Shown one piece after another: positions 26,338 to 34,616 of a DNA stretch of 64,000 nucleotides. Source of the stretch: Weissella cibaria (lineage in GTDB: Bacteria; Bacillota; Bacilli; Lactobacillales; Lactobacillaceae); NCBI RefSeq assembly GCF_004521965.1, contig NZ_SDGK01000037.1, positions 45,223 to 109,222 of the forward strand, given 5' to 3'. A model generated the notes under the pieces. It searched no databases, was not told the DNA's origin, and worked only from the letters and a program-made list of their open reading frames with translations. Numbering within the stretch: the first letter of the stretch is position 1; each line of letters starts with the position of its first letter. The translations under genes and the position numbers were made by a program.

Positions 26338-26611
26338 ATCTGAATTTAAACCCCATTCTTATCAACAGACTGTTCTGTATTCACGACGCATATCTGCGTC
26401 GGACTCGTTTTTACTAATTCGACTTTACTTAGTGTATCGAGTTATAGTGACAGCCGGTTAAAGTGAAAGTTTCAAATCCGCGCCTTTTATTACTTGTATG
26501 TTACAAGCCAAACGACCGTTACAGAATTCCAGATTTTTTACAGGTGTTTTGTGCGATGCCTGGATATTTTTGCGAGAATATCAGTTGCGATTTTTCACAG
26601 GCCTAAATTGT
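26338..26611. other. intergenic region without a recognisable gene
   Basis: This 274-base stretch holds the leader of the SLT-like gene and the 3' flank of the DUF421 gene. It is AT-rich with no convincing ORF. A weak self-complementary element (GACGCAGATATGCGTC, 26384-26399) sits in the leader. Confidence 0.5.
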
Positions 26612-27250
26612 TTATTTTGCAAACGGATGCAAAACCACCTTACCATGAATAAATTCACCCAAATAAATATCTTCCACGTCACCCTTCGTTTGCTTAGCAA
26701 CTTCTTCGCGTAACCAGTCGATGTCTTTATCCAAAACTTCTAACAAATCGTAATTAGCTTGACCATCCTGGATAAGTGGATACTTAATCGTTTCCTCACC
26801 ATATTTGATAATCGTCAGTTGACCGTTTTGCTCTAGAATTGCTCGACGTACCACCTGCACCTCATCAACACCAGCAGCGCGTAGCTTAAACATCAGCTCG
26901 CTAGCCGATAGACCGACCCGCATCGTTGTGGCCACATCAACCTCACCATTCTTTATTACTGTGACCGGTGCCCCATCGATCACACGCTTGACCCAGTAAT
27001 TGTGTTCTTTCAAGAACTTAAGTAGCAAGACTAAAAATGTCCAAACAATCAGGACTAAGACAAATTGCAGTGCCGTAATATCTGAATTATAAATAACACC
27101 ACCAATAATCCCACCCAAAACATAATTTTGGACTTGATCCATCGCGGAAATCGGCGCTAAGTTACCCTTCCCCAAAATATTAATTTGGATAATCAGACCG
27201 ATAATCCCGATTGCCAATTTCAAAGCAATCGTTGTATAACTTGCGTCCAT
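26612..27250 (-). CDS. DUF421 (YetF family) membrane protein
   Basis: This 212-residue protein has three N-terminal helices and the DUF421/YetF cytoplasmic domain (KNGEVDVATTMRVGLSASEL, then RRAILEQNGQLTI). Function is unknown; these proteins occur with DUF3290 proteins, as here. The start at 27250 overlaps the partner's stop as TGATG, so expression is coupled. An in-frame GTG one codon earlier is possible. Confidence 0.85.
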   Translation of the reverse strand: MDASYTTIALKLAIGIIGLIIQINILGKGNLAPISAMDQVQNYVLGGIIGGVIYNSDITALQFVLVLIVWTFLVLLLKFLKEHNYWVKRVIDGAPVTVIKNGEVDVATTMRVGLSASELMFKLRAAGVDEVQVVRRAILEQNGQLTIIKYGEETIKYPLIQDGQANYDLLEVLDKDIDWLREEVAKQTKGDVEDIYLGEFIHGKVVLHPFAK

Positions 27251-27696
27251 CACTTCACCTCAACTACTGTATGCTCGTCTAATAAGTTCGTCTTTTCCAG
27301 GGTATAGTTCGATTGATCAGCACTTAAATTCACCCGATAGAACTTCTTCCCGGCTTTCACAATTAAATTATTGTTCAAATTGACACTGTTTACAGCCACT
27401 TGTGCTGGCTCCACGTCCCGATTATGTGCCACATGCTTTAACAACTTAACAACCTGTGCTTTTTGAGCCGACTGGCTTTTCACCTGGTTCATATCTTGAT
27501 ACTGTAGCCCAATGACAAACGCTACTAATAGTAACATCATCACACTCAAATCCCGGTACTTCGACTTTAAATTATTGCGAAAATACAGTACCGCAAAAAT
27601 TGCAAAAACAATTACTAGTACCGCAATAACCACCGTCGTTGCCGTTTCCAACCACGAATGGCGCTGGGTCAAGTAACCAATTGTATAAAATGTCAT
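27250..27696 (-). CDS. DUF3290 family membrane protein
   Basis: This 148-residue protein has two helices (residues 15-40 and 48-65) and an extracytoplasmic part ending in DEHTVVEVK. The pattern matches DUF3290 proteins of lactic acid bacteria, which are encoded beside DUF421 proteins and are thought to form an envelope pair of unknown role. Translation of the DUF421 gene starts at its stop codon. Confidence 0.8.
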   Translation of the reverse strand: MTFYTIGYLTQRHSWLETATTVVIAVLVIVFAIFAVLYFRNNLKSKYRDLSVMMLLLVAFVIGLQYQDMNQVKSQSAQKAQVVKLLKHVAHNRDVEPAQVAVNSVNLNNNLIVKAGKKFYRVNLSADQSNYTLEKTNLLDEHTVVEVK

Positions 27697-27757
27697 GCTA
27701 TCCTCCTATCCTTCTGTCATGTTACGCAAATTTTTGGCGGTATACAACCTGATTACC

Positions 27758-27795
27758 AAAAAAATCCGCCAGGTATACTACCCAGCAGATTTTGC
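27758..27795 (-). terminator. terminator after the SGNH-type wall protein
   Basis: On the minus strand CAAAATCTGCTGGG pairs with the CCTGGCGGATTTT arm; seven T's follow. Confidence 0.8.
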
Positions 27796-27813
27796 AAATC
27801 AAAATAGATTTAA

Positions 27814-29748
27814 TTAACGTAAGAAGAAAGTATGGTTTGTACCAAAGTTGTACGTCTTACCATCAATCTTAACCTTGTTACCCTCAACAGAGCGGCCATC
27901 GTTACCGACGTAATACTTCAAGCCCCATTCTGCAACCCATTGATTATGTTGGCGCACACCGTTAATGAAGTAGTAGTAGGCACCCATATACATACGGAAT
28001 CCTGTGTAGCGCTTACCGTTTTCAATCAACAACCAACCATCTGGCGTTGATACATAACCGCTTGCCTTACCACGCAAGAAGAATGTGTCATCGTGGCTGA
28101 AGTTATAGTATATTCCGTCGACATTATAACCGTCTCCTTGTACGGCACGACCTTCGCTGTCAACGTAATACTTCAAGTTCCAGGCTGTACGCCATTGGTT
28201 ATTGATACGTGCGCCCTTTTCGAACCAGTAGTATGTGCCCATGTAGAAGCGGAAGCCAGTGAATAATTCACCGTTTTCATACCACAACCAACCATTACCA
28301 GCATCTTGGTAGCCTGAAAGCTTTCCACGCAGGAAGAACGTACTGTTGTTCCCAAAGTCATACGCGATACCGTCGATTAGGTGGTAACCTTGGACTGAAC
28401 GACCATCTGAGCCAACGTAGTACTCGTTACCCCACTGGCTGACCCACTTGTTTTCTTGGCGCACACCATTAATGAAGTAGTAGTAAGCCCCATAGTATGA
28501 ACGGAAGCCCGTGTATGGCTTACCGTTTTCGAACCAGCGCCAACCTTGATCCGTGTTCAAGTAACCAGATTGCGTAAAGTTACGGGCATAGTAAGTCTTG
28601 TTTGTCCCAAAGTCGTACCACTTACCGTTGACCAACTTAATGCCCTCTTTCGTCGTACCATCGGTTGCAACGTAGTAGGTCTTACCACCGGCCGTCGCCA
28701 ATCGGTCTTTCCCCTTCAACAAACCATTGTTGCTTGGGTTAAAGAAATAACCTTGACCGTTAATGTTCTTGAAGCCGCCGGCAAGCACATTGTTTGTCGC
28801 ATACTGGCGGTTACCTGACTCATCCGTTTGCCAACCATTACTAATGAAATTCGTCTTTGAATCGTGTTCATTTTCAGCAAGGTTGCTGTTATCAGCCGTA
28901 GACACTTCAATCATCCATTGGGCCATCAAATCAGCCATCTTGGCATACGTATCTTGTGTTGGGTGAACTTCGTGATCCCCCAGCGTTTGTTGTCGGTTCA
29001 CATCCGTAACAATCTGATAACCTGCTTGACGCCAATCTAACACTGGAATACCAAAACTCGTATAAACTTGCTTCAAAGCATCAGCCAACTGATTAAACGT
29101 GTATCCTGCTTGCCCTTTAACATTCAAGTTATTTCCACCCATATATGACGGAATTGGCAAAACACCATAAATCACTAACTTTGGATTAGCGGCACGCATT
29201 GTTCGAATGTTCTTTTGCAAACGTTGTTGCACGTAACCCAAGTTATTGTCGCTATAGTTTAAATCATTAACTCCGATTTCCAATACCAATGATTCAGCAT
29301 TCTTGAACTGCGAATCAGCCGTGACACGCTTTAAGTTATTGGTCAGGTCGTAAGTCTTATCACCAGGTCCGTTTTGGTTACCTGAAATTTGTGAACCACT
29401 TGATGCATAACCTGCATGCATTGACTCAGGCTTGATGACGTTAGCTAAAAGCGTTGGGTAATTTTGCTTAACCACTTGGTTACCATCCCACCCAACGGCT
29501 AACGAGTCACCGACTACCCATACATTTTGATAACTAAAATAGTTATTTTCTGATTGTTCTGGCGTTTCGAGTGGCTGCGTAGTTGCGTTCGTCGCTGTTC
29601 GCTTTACCCCTTCAACCTTAGCCGTCGTTTGCGCTGATTCTTTTGGCTGCTGTACCGCAGTTGCGGCGTGTATTGAGTCTGCCGTCGCCCATAATCCGAA
29701 ACCTAAAACTGCTGAGGCCAGCATTAGGCGTGTTGTTGTTTTACTCAT
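27814..29748 (-). CDS. secreted SGNH/GDSL hydrolase with three wall repeats
   Basis: This 644-residue protein starts at ATG 29748 behind GGAGGAG. A signal peptide (to about residue 30) and a linker rich in Thr and Gln precede an SGNH domain of about 220 residues: block I VVGDSLAVGWDG near residue 78, block III EIGVNDLNYSD, and a C-terminal Asp-His in LGDHEVHPTQ. A divergent Gly/Tyr-rich linker follows, then three aromatic repeats of about 83 residues (for example YTGFRSYYGAYYYF, FTGFRFYMGTYYWF, YTGFRMYMGAYYYF). SGNH enzymes with this architecture are esterases, often acting on O-acetyl groups of polysaccharides or peptidoglycan. The repeats should keep it at the wall. Confidence 0.85.
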   Translation of the reverse strand: MSKTTTRLMLASAVLGFGLWATADSIHAATAVQQPKESAQTTAKVEGVKRTATNATTQPLETPEQSENNYFSYQNVWVVGDSLAVGWDGNQVVKQNYPTLLANVIKPESMHAGYASSGSQISGNQNGPGDKTYDLTNNLKRVTADSQFKNAESLVLEIGVNDLNYSDNNLGYVQQRLQKNIRTMRAANPKLVIYGVLPIPSYMGGNNLNVKGQAGYTFNQLADALKQVYTSFGIPVLDWRQAGYQIVTDVNRQQTLGDHEVHPTQDTYAKMADLMAQWMIEVSTADNSNLAENEHDSKTNFISNGWQTDESGNRQYATNNVLAGGFKNINGQGYFFNPSNNGLLKGKDRLATAGGKTYYVATDGTTKEGIKLVNGKWYDFGTNKTYYARNFTQSGYLNTDQGWRWFENGKPYTGFRSYYGAYYYFINGVRQENKWVSQWGNEYYVGSDGRSVQGYHLIDGIAYDFGNNSTFFLRGKLSGYQDAGNGWLWYENGELFTGFRFYMGTYYWFEKGARINNQWRTAWNLKYYVDSEGRAVQGDGYNVDGIYYNFSHDDTFFLRGKASGYVSTPDGWLLIENGKRYTGFRMYMGAYYYFINGVRQHNQWVAEWGLKYYVGNDGRSVEGNKVKIDGKTYNFGTNHTFFLR

Positions 29749-29862
29749 TGATTTGCACTCCTCCAAACAATTGAATATAGCAAACATTTGCCCGGATGGC
29801 ATAAAACTTCCTGAACTTCAATTGAATATAAATATAATGGTAGCATTTTTGAAAAAGTTATA

Positions 29863-29901
29863 AAAATATCGCAACGTTTGTTACAAACGTTGCGATATTT
29901 T
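29863..29901. terminator. perfect 19-bp palindrome, terminator
   Basis: AAAATATCGCAACGTTTGT (29863-29881) and ACAAACGTTGCGATATTTT (29883-29901) are exactly complementary, with one T between. It lies just after the GT2 gene at 29904 on the minus strand. Confidence 0.85.
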
Positions 29902-29903
29902 AA

Positions 29904-30797
29904 TTACTTATCCTTAGGGAATTCAATGGTTGGCTTAAACTTACGACCAGCCTTAATACCACTAATCATTGTATCAAATCGCTTCTTCTTGTGGTCTGTC
30001 CGTACAAAGATCAATCGAAGGAGGTCCCAAGCGATTTTACCGTTTCCACGCATGTGACGGAAGAAGTCACGCCTGCGCATCGTGTAAACACGATTACGGT
30101 ACATGTTAAAGTACCAAGGTAAACGACGTTCAATATCGTTGGTAATATCATCTTCAGAATTTGAACGCATTTTGTGCGTGACAGAAGATGCTGGCACTAG
30201 ATAACCTGGTGCAACCCGTCCGGCACGTTCCGTATACTCCAAATCGTCAATCCAAATAAAGAATTCTGTAATTGGCAAACCAATTTGGCGAACAATATCC
30301 CGTGAGAAAAATGATGACACGAATGTCGCATTTTCAATTCGAACAGGTTCTTTAAATTCTGTATTCAACGTCGTCTTATACGTACCGTATTGACGGAGTA
30401 CGTTACGAACTGATGGCTTGCCATCACTAAACATTACCTTTGAAGCCAAGAAGCCAAAATTAGGATTTTGTTCCGCGAATGCCGTCAGTGGTTCCAAAGA
30501 ATCTGGGTGCACCATCGTATCGTCGTCCATAACCCAAACGTAATCATCATCCGTTTGTTCATAAAAGTAGCGAATCCCGGCGTTGAACCCGCCAGCGCCA
30601 CCAAGGTTCTCAGACATCCGCACATACGTAATGCTGTCACCCAACGATTCTAAGTAATCTTGTGTATCTTGCTCAGATTTATTATCAATCACAATTAAGT
30701 GTGACAATTTTGGCTCAACGGCTTGCAAAGCGGCAATTGCCTCTTTTAACATTGGCAAGCGGTTGTAGGTCACAATCACTGCGCTTACTTTTGCCAT
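29904..30797 (-). CDS. glycosyltransferase family 2, galactofuranosyltransferase-like
   Basis: This 297-residue GT-A enzyme has SAVIVTYNRLPMLKEAI at the N-terminus, the metal-binding VWVMDDDTMV near residue 92 and the later WIDDLEYTERA motif. The pattern WxDDxEYxxR and the GGAGGFNAGI segment recall GlfT1/GlfT2-type galactofuranosyltransferases. Its neighbour at 30806 is a paralogue of nearly the same length. UDP-galactopyranose mutase is encoded 10 kb upstream, which supports UDP-Galf as donor. It is probably soluble or peripheral, acting in the cytoplasm on a lipid-linked acceptor. It lies 8 bases after its paralogue, in one transcript. Confidence 0.8.
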   Translation of the reverse strand: MAKVSAVIVTYNRLPMLKEAIAALQAVEPKLSHLIVIDNKSEQDTQDYLESLGDSITYVRMSENLGGAGGFNAGIRYFYEQTDDDYVWVMDDDTMVHPDSLEPLTAFAEQNPNFGFLASKVMFSDGKPSVRNVLRQYGTYKTTLNTEFKEPVRIENATFVSSFFSRDIVRQIGLPITEFFIWIDDLEYTERAGRVAPGYLVPASSVTHKMRSNSEDDITNDIERRLPWYFNMYRNRVYTMRRRDFFRHMRGNGKIAWDLLRLIFVRTDHKKKRFDTMISGIKAGRKFKPTIEFPKDK

Positions 30798-30805
30798 AAT
30801 ATCTC

Positions 30806-31705
30806 TTATCCCTTCGCCTTGTTCTTAGCAAATTCTACCTTTGGCTTGAAGAACCAACCAGTCGTGACACCCTTAAGGACCATCTTCAAGCGAAGCATCT
30901 TCTTTGGTTGTCCGTTAAAGAAAATCATCGCTGCTTCATAGGCAATGCGAATGTGTGCACGCAAGAAACGGACAAAGCCACGATTGCGACTGAAGTACAT
31001 CCGGTTACGGAAGGCGTAGAAGTAACGTGGTACACGATCTATTGAATCAAGCGATACATTTGACTCCACGTTTTGCGCCATTTTGTGAATAACACGTGAT
31101 GTTGGCACCATGTACCCTGGGTAAACACGCGCAGCACGCTCCGTGTACTCAATATCATCACCCCAGATGAAGAATTCCTTCACCGGTAGGCCAATCTTAT
31201 CCACGACTTCACGACTAAACATCACTGAAACGAACGTCGCATTACGCAACTGTTCCATTTCAGTCGCATCCAATGGAATCTTCTTAAACCGGTCGATTGG
31301 GAATGGTAAGTTCATCTTGGCACGTGTGTTATCCGTCCAACGGACATCTGAAGACAAGAAACCAAACTTGTTGTCAACCTTAGCGGCACTGTCAACAAGT
31401 TCTGTCAAAGCGGTTGGCGTTGGGACCGTATCATCGTCCATCAACCAAACGTAATCATCGACAGTTTCTTCCATGAAGTAACGAATACCCTTGTTAAAGC
31501 CACCCGCACCACCAATATTTTCTTCCAAACGCACATAACGGATTTGATTACCCAAACTCGTCAAGTACTCCTGGGTATCAGCATTACTCTTGTTATCCAC
31601 AACAATAATGTTGTCCACCGGCGTTTCTGAGGCTTGCAAAGCTGCAATAACTTCCTTCAACATTGGCAGACGGTTGTACGTAACGACGACAGCGCTAACA
31701 GTCAT
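30806..31705 (-). CDS. glycosyltransferase family 2, galactofuranosyltransferase-like paralogue
   Basis: This 299-residue enzyme shares the SAVVVTYNRLPMLKE start, GGAGGFNKGIRYF, VWLMDDDTVP and WGDDIEYTERAARVYPGYMV with the gene next downstream. The two probably add successive Galf residues, as seen with bifunctional galactan-forming pairs in other bacteria; this is inference from the pair and from glf. It lies upstream of its paralogue and has its own leader after the terminator of the GT-C gene. Confidence 0.8.
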   Translation of the reverse strand: MTVSAVVVTYNRLPMLKEVIAALQASETPVDNIIVVDNKSNADTQEYLTSLGNQIRYVRLEENIGGAGGFNKGIRYFMEETVDDYVWLMDDDTVPTPTALTELVDSAAKVDNKFGFLSSDVRWTDNTRAKMNLPFPIDRFKKIPLDATEMEQLRNATFVSVMFSREVVDKIGLPVKEFFIWGDDIEYTERAARVYPGYMVPTSRVIHKMAQNVESNVSLDSIDRVPRYFYAFRNRMYFSRNRGFVRFLRAHIRIAYEAAMIFFNGQPKKMLRLKMVLKGVTTGWFFKPKVEFAKNKAKG

Positions 31706-31753
31706 ATCAATCAGTCTCCAAACTAAAATTCATTCAATATCTTGTCATTGTAT

Positions 31754-31792
31754 AAAAACACTCCCTTCAGTTTACCACATCCAGGAGTGTTT
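31754..31792 (-). terminator. terminator after the GT-C-like gene
   Basis: AAAAACACTCC and GGAGTGTTT form a 9-bp stem with a long loop; the minus strand continues with T's. Confidence 0.65.
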
Positions 31793-31800
31793 CATATATC

Positions 31801-33582
31801 TTATTCTTTCTCTTTATAAAATCTACGTAATTGGGCAATGCCCGCACCAAAGGCTAAGAGGGCCCAGCTAATTGCGGCCACATACTGTGTGGTCGGCAAC
31901 CAACCTGGCGTCTGATAACCCAAGATTAATGTGTTGCGACCAGCCTGCTGTTTGACCATAGGGGCTCCAATCCGACTCAGCTTAATGTTATTTAGCATTT
32001 GACCATTTAACGATAGCGTCGTCTCCGCATACTTCACAACTGGCAAAGTAACGGTTGTCGCCCGCTCAGCTTGCCAAGTCAGGTGCAACTGGCCATCAAC
32101 AACCGTTTGCTTCATTTTCGGCAAACGATTTAATACAACATCGTGCATATACGCTTGATCTAACCCGTTCTTCGTATACCAATCTTTACCAGTCAAGGAT
32201 AATGCCGTCTTCTTTGAAATTGGTACATAATCTGGGTAGTTTTGCGTGCCATCTAACATCAAACGACTTAAATCGATACGTCGCTCGTCGGCCACTAGTT
32301 GTTTTAACGTCAACTTCGGCCTAGTGTACGCCGTCAAACCGACCACTGTTTGCAGATCCGACTGTGTCGCCATCTTATCAGTCATCGGCGTGAATAACAT
32401 CCCCATCGCCAAAACGCCCGTCGCCAGCGTCGCCACCTGCATACCTGAAGCCGCCGCAATTGGCTGTTGTTGCAAACACAATAGCAAGCCAAACACAATC
32501 AAAATCAAGCCCGGAATACCAAAACGCAGCGCAAATTGGAAGGTTGACAACCAATTGTCAGCATCCTTCATAATCATACGCCATGGTAGCAATTGTGAGC
32601 CGGTTACAACAAGCAACACGCCACCCAACAACGTCCATTGTGTGGTGAAATCCAACCGTGGTCGGTACTGGTTACGCAAAACTAAGGCGGCAACTGCAAT
32701 GGTAATTAAAACCATCGCAATTAACGATAGATTGTGACTCCCATCCCAAGTGAAGCCCAGTGTATCGGCCGGTATATCACCACGTAATTCAATAAACGGC
32801 CGCAATAAGCGGTTACTCATGTTCACGTGCAAAAATGGTAGCCAAACATTAACTGACAATAGCAATGTCAAACCTGCCGCCAGAACCCCATTCAGGACCA
32901 TGAACAACGGTCGCTTCGCCCTAAAAACTGCTGGTAGCGCGAACCACACTAATGCCAGGAGCATAAACAAAGTTGAGAGCATGTGGACTTGAATGCCCAA
33001 GGCCATCACTGCTCCCATCTGCCATGGGTTAATCGGCCGATTTGGTTGTTGGAGCATCCGAATACCAACACCCACAGCTAGCGCGATAAACATGGATCCA
33101 ACGCTCATAAAAGCCTGATTGGCGAACCAACTTAGGCCCGGTAGAGAACCAACCATAATCATCGTCCCAGCCACGCTATACAGGCGGCGCACGTGGGCCC
33201 AACGCAACGCCAAGTAACCAGCCAACAGGCCACCAAATGCAACGATGAAATTAGACCAAAATTGCCAACGGACCCAACTACCTGCTAGCAATAGCAGTAG
33301 TCCATTTAGATAAGCGAACCATGGGCCGTAGACCGCATTCACAATCCGGCCTGATTGATTAAATCCAAACAACGACACGAAGTAATTGAATTGGCCAGTT
33401 TTCAGTTGCATCGCCGCATCGTAGAACCGATGTAAGTGGAAAAACGCATCCACGCCCAACACCATCCGGTTCTGATTTAAAATCGGCAATGCGAATAATA
33501 ATGCAATAACGACAAAACCAAGCACTGCCTGGCTATCGCGATAAGCGCCAGTTTGTCGATATTGCGCAAACCTTCTTCTCAT
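31801..33582 (-). CDS. polytopic GT-C-like membrane glycosyltransferase
   Basis: This 593-residue protein has about twelve helices, a first extracellular loop with GVDAFFHLHRFYDAA (a GT-C style DxxxH acidic site) and a C-terminal extracellular domain of about 150 residues. Similar proteins are annotated as 6-pyruvoyl-tetrahydropterin-synthase-related or YfhO-like membrane proteins and use polyprenyl-phosphate sugars. It follows the GtrB-type gene by 10 bases, so the pair probably makes and transfers undecaprenyl-phosphate-linked sugar outside the membrane. It resembles the protein at 38521 (same topology and FHL motif). Confidence 0.75.
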   Translation of the reverse strand: MRRRFAQYRQTGAYRDSQAVLGFVVIALLFALPILNQNRMVLGVDAFFHLHRFYDAAMQLKTGQFNYFVSLFGFNQSGRIVNAVYGPWFAYLNGLLLLLAGSWVRWQFWSNFIVAFGGLLAGYLALRWAHVRRLYSVAGTMIMVGSLPGLSWFANQAFMSVGSMFIALAVGVGIRMLQQPNRPINPWQMGAVMALGIQVHMLSTLFMLLALVWFALPAVFRAKRPLFMVLNGVLAAGLTLLLSVNVWLPFLHVNMSNRLLRPFIELRGDIPADTLGFTWDGSHNLSLIAMVLITIAVAALVLRNQYRPRLDFTTQWTLLGGVLLVVTGSQLLPWRMIMKDADNWLSTFQFALRFGIPGLILIVFGLLLCLQQQPIAAASGMQVATLATGVLAMGMLFTPMTDKMATQSDLQTVVGLTAYTRPKLTLKQLVADERRIDLSRLMLDGTQNYPDYVPISKKTALSLTGKDWYTKNGLDQAYMHDVVLNRLPKMKQTVVDGQLHLTWQAERATTVTLPVVKYAETTLSLNGQMLNNIKLSRIGAPMVKQQAGRNTLILGYQTPGWLPTTQYVAAISWALLAFGAGIAQLRRFYKEKE

Positions 33583-33592
33583 CGCTCTCTCC

Positions 33593-34522
33593 CTACTTTA
33601 CTTTACGAGCAATATAAATTGGTCGCTTCTTAACTTCTAGATAAATACTTGAAATATAACGCCCGACAATGCCCAAACTCAACAGTTGCACGCCACCAAG
33701 CGCCAACATGATGACAATGGTTGATGGCCAACCAAAGACCGAGTTTTCTGGGTGTACTAGCGCACGAACAAACACAATGACCGCACCAATCAATGCCATC
33801 ACAAAGGCAATCGTCCCCAGGACAGATACCAAGAGTAATGGTGCCTTTGAAAAATTCACAAACCCATCGATTGAATAACGGAACAAACTCCAGAAATTCC
33901 AAGATGTCGTGCCGGCAACGCGATCCTTATTCTCATACTCTAGATACTTTTGCTTAAAACCAACCCACGAGAAAATCCCCTTCGAAAAGCGGTTATATTC
34001 TTTCATACTCAAAATCGCATCAACCATTTGACGGGTCATCACGCGGAAATCACGCGCACCTTCAACGATATGAGTGTCAGACACCATATTAATAATCTTA
34101 TAAAACAAGCTTGAAAACCAAGAACGAAGCTTTGGTTCACCGGCACGCGTTGTACGCCGTGCGCCAACGGCATCCCATTCACCAGATGCGACGCCAGTCA
34201 ACATTTCTGGCAATAACTCGGGTGGATCTTGCAAATCCACATCCATAACCGCGATATAATCACCAGTTGCGTGTTCCAAACCAGCATACAAACCGGCTTC
34301 TTTACCAAAGTTACGTGAGAATGACACCAAGTGCACATTTTCATCGCGCGCAATCAATGATTCAACAGCGGCTACCGTCCCATCAGTTGAACCGTCATCG
34401 ATGTACCAATATTCGATATCATAATCCGCAAAATTTTTGCGCTCAAGTTCAATCGCATCGTAGAAGATGACTACCGTCTCTTCTTCGTTAAAAACCGGTA
34501 CGATAATTGACAACTTAGACAT
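33593..34522 (-). CDS. GtrB/DPM1-type glycosyltransferase family 2 with two C-terminal helices
   Basis: This 309-residue protein has a GT-A domain (LSIIVPVFNEEETV, WYIDDGSTDGTV, VMDVDLQDPPELL) and two C-terminal membrane helices (about residues 230-255 and 265-290). This is the layout of GtrB, CsbB and YkcC enzymes, which move a sugar from UDP onto undecaprenyl phosphate. The neighbour downstream, a GT-C-like protein, would use that product. The pair is a three-component-type glycosylation module lacking an evident flippase gene of the GtrA type in the window. Confidence 0.85.
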   Translation of the reverse strand: MSKLSIIVPVFNEEETVVIFYDAIELERKNFADYDIEYWYIDDGSTDGTVAAVESLIARDENVHLVSFSRNFGKEAGLYAGLEHATGDYIAVMDVDLQDPPELLPEMLTGVASGEWDAVGARRTTRAGEPKLRSWFSSLFYKIINMVSDTHIVEGARDFRVMTRQMVDAILSMKEYNRFSKGIFSWVGFKQKYLEYENKDRVAGTTSWNFWSLFRYSIDGFVNFSKAPLLLVSVLGTIAFVMALIGAVIVFVRALVHPENSVFGWPSTIVIMLALGGVQLLSLGIVGRYISSIYLEVKKRPIYIARKVK

Positions 34523-34566
34523 ATCTGTCCTCTTTCATATATTTAATCAACTTGTTTCAGTATAGC

Positions 34567-34594
34567 AAAAAAGCACCCCCGATTGGGATGCTTT
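34567..34594 (-). terminator. terminator after the flippase gene
   Basis: On the minus strand AAAGCATCCC pairs with GGGGGTGCTTT and six T's follow. Confidence 0.75.
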
Positions 34595-34616
34595 CACAAT
34601 TTTATAATATCTGATT

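Noticed and set aside
26384..26399. GACGCAGATATGCGTC as an operator of the SLT-like gene
   Set aside because: The short palindrome has a two-part core and no other copy was seen nearby; it is too weak to claim.
32246..32737. A 163-codon plus-strand ORF
   Set aside because: It is antisense to the GT-C-like gene, has no ribosome site and an improbable composition.
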